Source: JAWKNZ01 sp041391425
GTDB taxonomy: Bacteria > Bdellovibrionota_B > Oligoflexia > Oligoflexales > JAWKNZ01
NCBI GenBank assembly: GCA_041391425.1
Contig: JAWKNZ010000006.1
Location: 62,001 to 126,000 of the forward strand
Reading direction: 5' to 3'
Length of the DNA stretch: 64,000 nt
In this document: positions 26,925 through 36,506 of the stretch, in pieces
How positions within the stretch are numbered: the stretch's first letter is position 1
Layout: each line of letters starts with the position of its first letter
Position numbers and translations under genes: made by a program
The notes under the pieces: model-generated
Database searches by the model: none
The model's input: only the letters and a program-made list of their open reading frames with translations
Told to the model about the DNA's origin: nothing

Positions 26925-28613
26925 TTATTCTCCACAGAACAATTCCATCAAATTTGGAGCTTCTGAAGATTCGTCGTCAGTTTCAGGGCCATTTACTTCA
27001 CGAGTGCTTGGTTTTACCGCGCTAGTCGTTCCATTGACGGTATCTGTCAGTCTAGCTGCAAAGTAAGATAGATCCACTTGACCCACATAGTTTCTATTGG
27101 AGTCGCCCTCGGACTTTAAGTCTATTTCTGCGCTTTGAAGTAGTTTCCAGAAGCTGCGCTGTGGGCTACCTTCTTTATTCTGGATAATTTTAGATGCTTT
27201 TAACTTATATAAAGCTGCAAGCCCTGCGACATAGGGGGTTGCCATACTTGTGCCGCTCAGAATTTTATAGCCACCTCCTGGGTATGTGGAATAAATATTT
27301 GTTCCAGGTGCGGAAATGTCGGGACTAGTGCGTTTTTGAGTTGAGGAAGAAATACTAGGATCAACTCCTTTTTGTGACTGTAAGGAAGGGAAATTGCTAT
27401 ATTCTGCTAGGGTACCGTTAGGATCTGTGGCGCCTATACAGATTGTTCCATTATAGGCGCATGGAAGCACAGTATAACTTTCTATCGTATCTTTGAAAAT
27501 AATAAGTGAAGATTGCTCGCATTCTCCTCCTAGAGGGCAGTTTTCATTACCCGCAGCAACAATAACAATTATACCTTTATCCACAGCATCACGGATAATC
27601 TTGCTTTCAGCACCGCCGCTGCCCTTTAAGCTGTTAAAATCAACAGCCCCGCCTAAGCTCATAGAAATAACATCTGCACCTTCAGAAATAGCCCAACGTA
27701 TGCCTTTATTGATGGCGCTGGTACTACCCCCACCTTTAGCATCTAAAACTTTAACAGGCATGATTTTGACTTTCCCAGGTGCTGCAAGCTCTGCAACCCC
27801 AGTCATCTTCTCGGAATTTACAGGTTTTGCCGCAATAATCCCGGCGCAATGGGTCCCATGCCCCTGGTCATCATCGGCATTCGATGAGTTGTCGACAAAA
27901 TTATAGCCTTTAACTTGGCCATCAACTTTATAAAGCACATCTTTTAATGCTGGATGATCAAGGTCGACTCCAGTATCGATGACAGCAACGATCACTTCCT
28001 CTTTTTGGTCCTTGAGGGCAGATAGGACTTTTATCCCTTGCTCTAAATTTGTTTGTTTGTATGCCCATTGTGAGTCATTATAGGAAGATTGTGTGGTTGA
28101 AGAAACTACCTTTGCAGCTGCTGCATTAACTTTAAAGCTGTCTTGAACAAAGCTGAATGGATCTTCTTCTACTAGAGAGAATAGTTCTGAATTAATGGCA
28201 TCTTTCACCCGTGAATCATTTAACAATGAACTAGCTAATTTTGAAGCAGATCCGAAGGTACCTCCAATTTCAAAAAAACGGATCCCATCGTCAAGTCCTT
28301 TAGTTAGAGGTACAGATTGGATCGATTTGATATTTAAATACTCGGTTAATGAAGCCTTCTCGATAGCATTATTAATGAGGCTCTTTAACTTGCTATTAGC
28401 CGTGTCATCATCTGCTTTTGTAAAGCCCGGCGACGATAAAAAGTCTAACAAATTTTTATTTAGACCAACAGTCAGACTTGATGTGTCTTGACTAGAGCTT
28501 AAAACTGAACACAGTATTGACCCTCCTGTTGAACTGTTTTTGCCACAAGTAGTTAACACAAACAAAAGAAAAACTGGCTGTACTATTGATTTTAACTTGC
28601 GGTATTTTATCAT
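26925..28613 (-). CDS. Subtilisin-like (S8) serine protease lipoprotein
   Basis: This 562-aa protein has a lipoprotein signal ending LTTC (Cys23), an N-terminal helical region (about 40-170) that could be a pro-peptide, and a complete S8 catalytic domain. The triad is Asp213 (VAVIDTGVDLDHP), His252 (GHGTHCAG) and Ser456 (SGTSMATPYVAG), with the oxyanion Asn in AAGNENC. A short acidic tail follows. It should act on proteins at the cell surface or periplasm. A weak hairpin (GCATC-TAA-GATGC) lies just past the stop. Confidence 0.92.
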   Translation of the reverse strand: MIKYRKLKSIVQPVFLLFVLTTCGKNSSTGGSILCSVLSSSQDTSSLTVGLNKNLLDFLSSPGFTKADDDTANSKLKSLINNAIEKASLTEYLNIKSIQSVPLTKGLDDGIRFFEIGGTFGSASKLASSLLNDSRVKDAINSELFSLVEEDPFSFVQDSFKVNAAAAKVVSSTTQSSYNDSQWAYKQTNLEQGIKVLSALKDQKEEVIVAVIDTGVDLDHPALKDVLYKVDGQVKGYNFVDNSSNADDDQGHGTHCAGIIAAKPVNSEKMTGVAELAAPGKVKIMPVKVLDAKGGGSTSAINKGIRWAISEGADVISMSLGGAVDFNSLKGSGGAESKIIRDAVDKGIIVIVAAGNENCPLGGECEQSSLIIFKDTIESYTVLPCAYNGTICIGATDPNGTLAEYSNFPSLQSQKGVDPSISSSTQKRTSPDISAPGTNIYSTYPGGGYKILSGTSMATPYVAGLAALYKLKASKIIQNKEGSPQRSFWKLLQSAEIDLKSEGDSNRNYVGQVDLSYFAARLTDTVNGTTSAVKPSTREVNGPETDDESSEAPNLMELFCGE

Positions 28614-29054
28614 TATAACTGCCCCTACTCATCAACAAAACTAGGTTGTTTTTTATCTCATCAATTTACATTTAACTTAGAAGCAGTCCATTAAGTGCAA
28701 ATATTCGGCTGCCTCAAAAATATTTCCTTACATAGGCTACTCTGAAATTTATTTTCTTGCTCCTTATATTTAACGCATCAGGAAATCGTTTAAATGTACT
28801 TTTTATTTATAAGGAATAGGCTTTATCCTAAATATTACCAATTATACTAGCTCTTAACAAATTAAAATCAAATAATTGATGAATTGATTTAAGGTACCTT
28901 TAAATTTTATATGTATGAGACTCAACCTAATCAGATTCTGAATATCTTCGAGCTATAGCTTAATAATTAAACTAGATAACCTAAAAGAAGGCGGTATTCA
29001 ACCGCCTTGTGGTGACATTAAACAAATTATTGCATTTAAATATGGATCGTGAGT
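28614..29054. other. Intergenic region with a terminator
   Basis: The stretch holds the promoter side of the S8 protease gene and, at 28983-29008, a terminator for the adjacent lipoprotein gene. Nothing else was recognised. Confidence 0.4.
28983..29008 (-). terminator. Rho-independent terminator
   Basis: A perfect 8-bp stem (AAGGCGGT at 28988-28995 with ACCGCCTT at 29001-29008) has a 5-nt loop and is followed on the minus strand by CTTTTA. It sits 47 nt past the stop of the minus-strand lipoprotein gene at 29055. Confidence 0.7.
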
Positions 29055-30071
29055 TTACTTCGGATTTAGAGTTCCAGTGAGAGTCTCTGTCCCATTAGTC
29101 GCAGTCCAAGTAGGGGCTGTCTCAGAATCAGTGTAAGTCATAGTTCCAGACCATTCATTAATTGAAAACTCAATGGAAACATTTTCATAGTAGGTTCCAT
29201 TTTCAGGTTTAATTAAACCTGAAGGTAAGATCACCCGAGATGCAATTATTTCCTCTTTATCTTCATCTGTATTTCCTTCTGTTTCTTCATTGCCATTAAG
29301 TATATCCCCTACCTGACCTGTTTTAATTTGCTTTTTATCCCTAAGGCATTCCGTTTTATAAACTACCTTTCCATCTTCAACGACGCGCTCGCAAGCAGAA
29401 CCATCTTTTTGATGAGTGGCACTCGTTGACTCAATCTGCACTCGATTTTTACCGAACAGATAGATTTCCATATCCATTATTAATCGAGAATTGGCAAGTA
29501 AGCTTGTTTTTGATGCAGAGGTACATGCGCTTAATTGCTCTGAAAGCGCACTTTCAAAGATTGAGTCTTTGGAAACCGTGGAGAAATCCACACCTTCACA
29601 TTTGAATTCAGAAAAAATTTGCATATTTGCTACATGGGCTTTAAAAAATTGAGCTTCTTGCTCAGCAGCCTTTTTATTAATGCATTCAGCAAAATCCCCT
29701 TTAAGTTCGATTTTTAGGGTATCACCTGAACCGAAACTTGCATTATCAAGTGTATTTTGGAAGCAAGCTTGGCTTGCTTCATCGGTATTTGAAGAATCTT
29801 CAGTGCCACTATCACTGTCCTCCTCTTTTTCTCTATTAGCTACAAATACCTTCAATTTGTTTATTTCACTTTTTAAATCTGTTTCTGATAAAACCGTCAG
29901 GGTCTCTTTCCCTTCTTCAAAACTAGCGGGTGTGAGAAAAGCTACGCTATCCTTACTATTTACTAAAACTGTAGGTGTTTCTTTTGATGAGCCATCACCT
30001 TCTTTCTCATCTCCGCAACTTACAAAAAAGGCAAAAATTACACATAAAAACGTCAAATACAACTTCATCAT
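29055..30071 (-). CDS. Lipoprotein of unknown function, acidic
   Basis: This 338-aa protein has a clear lipoprotein signal (LTFLCVIFAFFVSC, Cys19). An acidic Ser/Glu-rich segment (DSGTEDSSNTDE, about 85-96) and several paired cysteines follow. The C-terminus is a predicted beta segment (NVSIEFSINEWSGTMTYTDSE). No family was recognised. It is single-gene, with its own terminator. Confidence 0.65.
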   Translation of the reverse strand: MMKLYLTFLCVIFAFFVSCGDEKEGDGSSKETPTVLVNSKDSVAFLTPASFEEGKETLTVLSETDLKSEINKLKVFVANREKEEDSDSGTEDSSNTDEASQACFQNTLDNASFGSGDTLKIELKGDFAECINKKAAEQEAQFFKAHVANMQIFSEFKCEGVDFSTVSKDSIFESALSEQLSACTSASKTSLLANSRLIMDMEIYLFGKNRVQIESTSATHQKDGSACERVVEDGKVVYKTECLRDKKQIKTGQVGDILNGNEETEGNTDEDKEEIIASRVILPSGLIKPENGTYYENVSIEFSINEWSGTMTYTDSETAPTWTATNGTETLTGTLNPK

Positions 30072-30386
30072 TCACTCTCCTCTAGTCTATTAAGCATAGA
30101 AAGGCCATGCCAAGCTTTATAGCAAGCATGAATTGTTCCACGTATTAAAACATGTAATTACCCTAAGTTATTGTAAGTATAGCTTTGATTGAGGCAAAAT
30201 GCACACAAGGAATTAGCAAGTTTTAAATACAACTGTGGCCAAAACTACATAGCTAAGCGAAATAGGCTTTAAGGGGGTATAAATTGATTGAATTTTTAAG
30301 ATCATGAAGGAAATGTGCTAAATTTTTTGGAGCGAGTTATCCTTATAGATAACGCCCATTTTTGGATTAAAGAAAGGTTTCAGGCT
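30072..30386. other. Divergent promoter region
   Basis: The region lies between the divergent lipoprotein and MltB-like genes. The reading frame of the latter is open back to a GTG at 30315, but an AAAGG site and signal peptide favour ATG 30387. No RNA or repeat was recognised. Confidence 0.35.
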
Positions 30387-31229
30387 ATGCGAAATTTCAG
30401 CTTGTATTTTTTCTTGTCTATAGCTTGCATGATTATTAATGTGAGACAACTTGCTGCAAGCACAAAGGATTTTGTGTCTTTTTCTCAAGAAGAACAAAAT
30501 CTTCTAAATGAGAGGTTTTCTGAGATTGGAGTTCCTATCGAGTATCTTAAGGAAATTTTTAGTGATCCAAGATTACATAAATATCCAGATATTTTACCTA
30601 AGAATATTTATAACAAAGAAATTGTAGCTAATTATTCAAGCTTTAAAAAACCATATTCACTATATCTAACTCGAAAATTTTTAAAAAAGTGGCGAACTCG
30701 ATTTTTGAGAGCAGAAGCTAAGTATGGTGTTGATAAGGAAGCAATAGCCTCTATTATATTAGTAGAAACGGGCCTAGGATCTATCAAAGGGCGGTATCAT
30801 GTAATGTCAGTTTTCGCTTCAATTGTTGTGGAAGGTTTAAAATCATTAGAAGAAGGCGATCTTGAAAATGAGGCTAGATATGAGAAAAAGGTGGACTGGG
30901 CAACTAATGAATTAAAATCTCTTTTGATCGCAGGAAGTGAAAAAAAACTAAATGTATTAACTTTAAAAGGTAGCCGCTCTGGAGCTTTTGGTATCTGCCA
31001 ATTCTTACCATCCAGTTTTCAAAAATGGGCCATTGATGGTGATAAAGATAATAGAATTAATCTTCATACGCCTCAAGACGCAATACCGTCAGTAGCAAAT
31101 TACTTAAAAAATCATGGATGGAAAAGAGGTTTAAAACATAAAGACAATAGAGGAGCCGTCTTTAACTATAATAATAGTAATATCTATGTAGATGTCATTT
31201 TGCATGTAGCTGAAAAATTGAAAAAATAG
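30387..31229 (+). CDS. MltB-like (SLT_2, GH103) lytic transglycosylase
   Basis: The product is 280 aa from ATG 30387 (AAAGG at 9-nt spacing), with a signal peptide ending near QLAAS. The GH103 motifs are visible: IASIILVETGLGSIKGRYHVMSVFASI with the catalytic Glu in VETGLG, SRSGAFGICQFLPSSFQKWAIDGDKDNRINLHTPQDAIPSVANYLKNHGW. It cleaves peptidoglycan in the periplasm. A predicted helix-rich N-terminal part (residues 25-90) replaces the usual shorter linker. It is followed by a small membrane-protein gene and may be co-transcribed with it. Confidence 0.85.
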   Translation: MRNFSLYFFLSIACMIINVRQLAASTKDFVSFSQEEQNLLNERFSEIGVPIEYLKEIFSDPRLHKYPDILPKNIYNKEIVANYSSFKKPYSLYLTRKFLKKWRTRFLRAEAKYGVDKEAIASIILVETGLGSIKGRYHVMSVFASIVVEGLKSLEEGDLENEARYEKKVDWATNELKSLLIAGSEKKLNVLTLKGSRSGAFGICQFLPSSFQKWAIDGDKDNRINLHTPQDAIPSVANYLKNHGWKRGLKHKDNRGAVFNYNNSNIYVDVILHVAEKLKK

Positions 31230-31299
31230 TGATTTCCATCATGAGAAGCACAAATTGCAAGGATGTAGCTCTAAATTATTCATAGTATAGAGAAGTTCC

Positions 31300-31812
31300 A
31301 TGAAAAAATATACCTTAATCGCAGTCCTTTCAATTGTTGCAATTTTTATAGCGATAAATTTTAGCAAGCAAGTTAAGTTAAAATACTATAGTAAAGAAAT
31401 ACCTTTAGGTAGTGAAACCTTTAGATATTCTGATAGCTCCTATGATTCTGCTATGAGATTAATTGTACATGGGTATATCGGTAAGGGCAGGAAGTTATTA
31501 TTATACGAAGAAAAATTACAAAAAAAAAATAGAACAATCACTCCAGTTCATCAATTAATTGAGCGTATAAAAATCAGATATGAAAGATTAGGGTTTATTT
31601 TCCGCGATTTGAATTTTGGAGACTTAGTCGGAGATAAAGATGGGTCTGTGATAATTATTAGTATGACGCAGGGAAGATTTGGGTTGATCCCATTAGCTTT
31701 AATAACTTCAAATCAATATATTGGAAAAATGAGATTAACACAAGAAGCCTATGTGAGGAATATAGTAGATCATATGCATATAGTTAGAATATTAAAAAAT
31801 AAGCGGAGGTGA
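31300..31812 (+). CDS. Small membrane-anchored protein of unknown function
   Basis: This 170-aa protein has one N-terminal hydrophobic helix (LIAVLSIVAIFIAINF) with a Lys-rich start, probably a signal anchor. The rest is basic and helical (GKGRKLLLYEEKLQKKNRTITPVHQLIERIKIRYERL). No family was recognised. It starts 70 nt after the MltB-like gene and ends 6 nt from the convergent 1519-aa gene. Confidence 0.55.
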   Translation: MKKYTLIAVLSIVAIFIAINFSKQVKLKYYSKEIPLGSETFRYSDSSYDSAMRLIVHGYIGKGRKLLLYEEKLQKKNRTITPVHQLIERIKIRYERLGFIFRDLNFGDLVGDKDGSVIIISMTQGRFGLIPLALITSNQYIGKMRLTQEAYVRNIVDHMHIVRILKNKRR

Positions 31813-31818
31813 ATTTAT

Positions 31819-34800
31819 TTATGAAGCATTCTTTTTAGTTGAGTTTTTAAAATTATTGAATTTCGAATAAAGGGCTAGACTTTCTTTTTCATCTCCATAA
31901 GCCGCCAAAGCAATTGCTAAATTATGCATCAGTTTCGGATTAGTTGGCTCGATTAACAGGCCTTTTCTATATTCATTTATAGCTTTCTTTATTTTATTCT
32001 CCTTTTTATAGCTTACACCCGCAATATTAAAAGCATCAACTCTTTTAGAGTTAGCTTTAATCATACGTTTGCACCATTTTCTTGCGGCTGAGAATCTTCT
32101 TTCATTTAATGCATTAACTGCTTGGGTCTTGAGATAGAAATAATCGTTTGGTCGCTTTGTTATTGCTTCCTCTACAACTTTCTCTTTTGCTTCTTTGTGA
32201 TTTACTTGTTCAAGAAATTTATGGAGCCCATCTCTAGTTGAATCATTTTTTACATAATGCCTAAAATTTAAATTTACAAAATTTCTAGCTTCATCTTTAA
32301 AGCCATTTGCTTCAAGCTTGTTAAAAATTTCCTTAAATTTTTCAAAAGACATGTTGTCTTTTTCTAAGTCTTCCTTAAGATTTTTCATCAGCCCTGAAAC
32401 ATTCTTATCTCTTTTATAAACATTTAAGGTATTTTCAAGGTCTTTAATGGCACTGTTTTTATCATCCCAGAATTTTTTGTGTAATGTTTTTATTGGCTTA
32501 CTAAGATTTTCAATACTTTGAACTGCAGCGTTGTTGTTGACAATTATATTACCAAATTTACTATTTTCTTTAAAAATCTCATCAAATGTTCTGAGATTTT
32601 TGTTTTCAGTCGCAAGTAAGTTAAATGCATAGTCAGCAAAGGGGCTTTTGATTACAGTATCAATTAAACGGACGCCTCCACCTGAAGAAATAACCTCATT
32701 TAGTACTTTAATTTTTCCTTTTTTGTTTAAATTCTCGTCAAGGTCCATGCCAGAGCCTTCTGCGAACTCATTTAGAATTTCACGACTTACTGAATTTGAA
32801 TAACTTGCGTCAAAAAACGCTTCACATAAGCTCGACTCGACAATGTCTGAAACCAAAACATTGCCGTAGCCTCCTATAATAAGGTCTTCCATAAATTTAA
32901 TTCGCCCATTTCCTCCTAAAATATCCCCAAGAATCTTTATTGATCCTGGCGATTCTAATGCTTCTTTGAGCAAAAATGAAGATTTGTTAGAATCGCAAAA
33001 TTGTTGGATCATATTTTTGGACCCTAGATTGCTGAATACGCTAGATACTATATCATCTCCTAGGTTTTCTAGTTTGTGAATGAAATTAGGGAAAATACCG
33101 TCTTCTTGTCCAGCAAGAAGAAGATCTTTATGATCAGTCTCACTTAATTGAGATACAATAAGAGAAGCATTTGATTCATCACCTAATGTATTTAAAAGAT
33201 TATTTTTTTCAGATGTAAGTAATTCTTGTAAACTTGAAGTACCAAGATTTTTACTAATTTTTCTTGAAAGCTTATCGTTTTCTTGGATTTTTTGAATTAA
33301 TAGGTTTCCAGCTTTTGTTTCCAGCAAGTCTGAAATATAAGTTTTTGATGCCTTATTTTTCAAGACATCAGCAATTAGTGATTTATGTTTTCCTGCAGAA
33401 ATAATATTATCTAGGACTGTAATTCCGCCATCTAAACATGAAGATTGTTTTAACAAATTTAACTTTGCATTGTAATTCAAGGATTCAAAAATCCCAGAAA
33501 AATTTCCACTGCTTTCTATTTCGGAAAAAACTTTATCAGTAAATAAACTTGCATTGCTTTTAATATCAGGATTTTCTGAAATATTTGAACCTTTTGACAA
33601 GAAGGCATCGACAGCTCCGGATTCAATAAATACTTTTCCAATATCGAATAGCACGTTGTTGTCATCTTTATTTTTTTCAATTTTCTTGCTTAGTCGATTA
33701 ATATTATTTTTCTTATCATCGTCATCTATAAAAATACTGCCGTTTTTATAAAGATCATGTAATTCTTTTCCCAGTGATACTACGTAATCTTTAACTGCAC
33801 TGTTTATTTCATTTGAATTTAATTGAGTAGTTATTCTTCCATTCATGAGCTTTGCTTGTTCTGAAATAGTTCTAATTGCTTTTTCGTGCTCAGGGTTTTC
33901 ATTTTGATCACTATCGCTTCTAGTTTTGTGATGTTTTTTTTCTGCTTTATCACCTTCATGAAGGCGCATAGTTTTTTTATTCAACTCGTCTGGGGGAACC
34001 CATTTTACAAACTCTGTTTCTTCTAAAAGATCTCTATTTTTTCCTTCGTCATCAATTGATTCATTTTTCAAATAAAATACTTCTTCATAATCATTGAGAT
34101 TGTCCTGTTGTTCCTTAATAACTCTTCTTTTCAATTTTATTGGCTTTATATTAAGCGTATTTTCTTCCGATATTTCAGCTTCATCTCTTTGATTATTACT
34201 TAGATCAGGTTCATCTTTATTCTCGTGAATATCCTTGTTATTAATAACGTGTTTATTTATATTGCTTGAACTCAAGGCTCTTTTGTTTGTCGGCTCAATA
34301 ATAATTTTTGTGTCTTTACGATTACTGCTATTATCTACTTCATAAGATGGTTCTTTAGTGTGTTTTGATAGGTGGCCATTTTTAGGATTTTTGTTTGTTG
34401 TAATTTTGTAATCTTGATCCATATTTTTTTTCTGGATAGCCTTTGGGCTGTGTACTTTTTTAGTCTCAATTTCTTTCCTAATTTTGGATTTTGTTGGATC
34501 TAATTTATACGTTGATTCATTTTCATTGCGTCGTTGTGTTGGTACGCTTACTGTTTGTTTTTGACTGTTTTGATTCTTTGGGGTTTTTTTAGCGGAAGTT
34601 GGTTTAGAATTCCTTTTTTTAAGGGAAATTTGATTGGATTTAGTAATATTAATTTTTTCTTGACTCTCATCTATTTGAGATATTTTTTCCATTTTATGGT
34701 TTTCTGGTTCTGGCTGAATATCGATATCGTTTTCAATTTCTAATGAGAAATCATCATCTCCAATTTCGATACTGCTGCCATTGTCTTGATGGATCGTAAC

Positions 34801-36378
34801 ACTTCTATCTTCTTCTGAAATTATATTTTCATCTTCTTTTTTCCCAGCTAAGCTTTTAAGGCGAGTCATCTCTTCTGAGTATTTTTTCTTACTTTCTTCA
34901 CTTTTTTTTCTTTCAGCTAATTGCCGTTCTTCAATCCTTTTTTTTTCTTCTTTCTTTTCTTTTATGGTTTTTAAAATGACCGCACCTTCTGTAAGAATCT
35001 TATCAACGACACTTTGATATCTCGCATCTACTTTTATGGCTTGCGCGCATAATGCTCTGGCTTCATCTCCCAAGCCTTGCGGAATCACGAATTTTGCTTT
35101 TGTTATGTGTGCCAATGGGTTATTTGCATCAAGCAATAGCGCTTCATCAGCATAATAAATAGCGGAATCATAATTTTGATTTTTTCCGTTGTGCCAAGCA
35201 AGTCTGAGCAAAGCCCCTACTGCCATATTTTTTGCCGGTTTTAACAATTCTTGCATTAAGTTCATATGATCTAATGCATTTGAAAGTGTAATAGTTGAGT
35301 ATGGCTTGAGGCAGTACGCATTGATGCCAAGCTCAAATGCTTGTTCTAAATTATCTATAAACTCTTCTTCAAGTAAGATAACAATTTTAACACGATTTAA
35401 ATTTTGTGACCGAATAGCTTCAGTAAGTTGTAAGGCATTCATACCTTCTAGTTCCATAGTAGTTACTAGAAGATTAGCCTTCTTTTTTATCAATAGATTT
35501 ATTGCATTTTGCCCATCATCTGCATTTTCAATATTTGAATATCCAATATTTTTTAGAATATTTTTCATATTCATTCGATCATCAAATGTTGATGACGCTA
35601 TAACGACTATATTATCTTTGTCAATCCCAAATACTTTACGTCGGCTTTGTTCTGGTGTTGAAGGAAATAGCCTGAATGCTTGAGGGTCTATTTCATTTGA
35701 ATCTAACGTCAATTTTTGCTTGGGAATAGGATTTTCTTTTAAAAACTCAACTACTTTTTTCTTATACTCTTGATTGATTTGGGATACAGCATTCAAGTTT
35801 TTTGTCGAAGCTTCAAAATCTCCGGAAAAATGGTAGCTTTTTGCTAGATTGAATAATATGGGTGGATAAGCTTTTAAGTTTAACATTTCTTGATAAATTG
35901 GAATTGCATCATGGTAGTCTTTTTCAACTTCACAGAGTTGAGCTTGGCAATGCATTTTTAATATATGTTGGTCATTATCGTAAATTTTCATAAGATTGAA
36001 AATTTCGTTGAGATAATTGACCATATATAACTGAGAAAACGGTTTAATTATAAAGCCGGCAAAAGGTAGGTCCATTGCCTCTTTGAGATCTGATACTTGG
36101 TCGTTTAATATAGTGTAAACAATTTGAGATTTTTCTAATAGTGGATAATCAGGAATGTTTTCGATTAAATCTATGCCAGTAATGTCATCTAAAGACATAT
36201 CGCAGATAATTAGATCGCATGGTTCTTCTTCTTCAACAATTTTTCCTATGCCAGTAGAGGCATTTCCAAACTTAAGAGCCGTAATCCCGAGATCTTTTAG
36301 GGTATTGCATATATCATTACGCATTCCTGGGTTAGGATTTAAAATCAAAGCTTTTTTTACATAGTCGATTAGGCTCAC
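31819..36378 (-). CDS. 1519-aa protein with two receiver domains, charged linker, helical solenoid and TPRs
   Basis: The N-terminus holds two response-regulator receiver folds. REC1 (8-130) keeps the phospho-acceptor position (Asp60, IICDMSLDD) and Lys112 (IIKPFS) but has Asn/Pro where the acidic pair normally sits. REC2 (about 258-370) has Thr at the acceptor position (LLVTTMELEG) while keeping the Lys (CLKPYS). TPR-like helices lie between and after them (135-215, 385-455). A Lys/Glu coiled coil and a 300-residue polar low-complexity linker lead to a long Leu/Ile-rich helical region (about 880-1300) with loosely repeated G-x-L-x-x-I-x-x-G units. C-terminal TPRs follow (1400-1515). It is cytoplasmic, with no catalytic output domain, and probably a scaffold. 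Confidence 0.8.
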   Translation of the reverse strand: MSLIDYVKKALILNPNPGMRNDICNTLKDLGITALKFGNASTGIGKIVEEEEPCDLIICDMSLDDITGIDLIENIPDYPLLEKSQIVYTILNDQVSDLKEAMDLPFAGFIIKPFSQLYMVNYLNEIFNLMKIYDNDQHILKMHCQAQLCEVEKDYHDAIPIYQEMLNLKAYPPILFNLAKSYHFSGDFEASTKNLNAVSQINQEYKKKVVEFLKENPIPKQKLTLDSNEIDPQAFRLFPSTPEQSRRKVFGIDKDNIVVIASSTFDDRMNMKNILKNIGYSNIENADDGQNAINLLIKKKANLLVTTMELEGMNALQLTEAIRSQNLNRVKIVILLEEEFIDNLEQAFELGINAYCLKPYSTITLSNALDHMNLMQELLKPAKNMAVGALLRLAWHNGKNQNYDSAIYYADEALLLDANNPLAHITKAKFVIPQGLGDEARALCAQAIKVDARYQSVVDKILTEGAVILKTIKEKKEEKKRIEERQLAERKKSEESKKKYSEEMTRLKSLAGKKEDENIISEEDRSVTIHQDNGSSIEIGDDDFSLEIENDIDIQPEPENHKMEKISQIDESQEKINITKSNQISLKKRNSKPTSAKKTPKNQNSQKQTVSVPTQRRNENESTYKLDPTKSKIRKEIETKKVHSPKAIQKKNMDQDYKITTNKNPKNGHLSKHTKEPSYEVDNSSNRKDTKIIIEPTNKRALSSSNINKHVINNKDIHENKDEPDLSNNQRDEAEISEENTLNIKPIKLKRRVIKEQQDNLNDYEEVFYLKNESIDDEGKNRDLLEETEFVKWVPPDELNKKTMRLHEGDKAEKKHHKTRSDSDQNENPEHEKAIRTISEQAKLMNGRITTQLNSNEINSAVKDYVVSLGKELHDLYKNGSIFIDDDDKKNNINRLSKKIEKNKDDNNVLFDIGKVFIESGAVDAFLSKGSNISENPDIKSNASLFTDKVFSEIESSGNFSGIFESLNYNAKLNLLKQSSCLDGGITVLDNIISAGKHKSLIADVLKNKASKTYISDLLETKAGNLLIQKIQENDKLSRKISKNLGTSSLQELLTSEKNNLLNTLGDESNASLIVSQLSETDHKDLLLAGQEDGIFPNFIHKLENLGDDIVSSVFSNLGSKNMIQQFCDSNKSSFLLKEALESPGSIKILGDILGGNGRIKFMEDLIIGGYGNVLVSDIVESSLCEAFFDASYSNSVSREILNEFAEGSGMDLDENLNKKGKIKVLNEVISSGGGVRLIDTVIKSPFADYAFNLLATENKNLRTFDEIFKENSKFGNIIVNNNAAVQSIENLSKPIKTLHKKFWDDKNSAIKDLENTLNVYKRDKNVSGLMKNLKEDLEKDNMSFEKFKEIFNKLEANGFKDEARNFVNLNFRHYVKNDSTRDGLHKFLEQVNHKEAKEKVVEEAITKRPNDYFYLKTQAVNALNERRFSAARKWCKRMIKANSKRVDAFNIAGVSYKKENKIKKAINEYRKGLLIEPTNPKLMHNLAIALAAYGDEKESLALYSKFNNFKNSTKKNAS

Positions 36379-36506
36379 TCGTGGAGATTCCTAAAATTTA
36401 TTTGTGAATTCTTTTTCACGAGTGATATCGACATTAATTAGAGAAATATTTAACATTTAAGGTGTTTAAATGGCTAATTTTATCGATAGCCGCAATCAAT
36501 ATGTAA

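Noticed and set aside
27493..27906. 137-aa plus-strand ORF inside the S8 protease gene
   Set aside because: It is antisense to conserved subtilase motifs and has a shadow-like composition.
29680..30093. 137-aa plus-strand Ser/Phe-rich ORF
   Set aside because: It is antisense to the lipoprotein gene at 29055-30071 and lacks a ribosome site.
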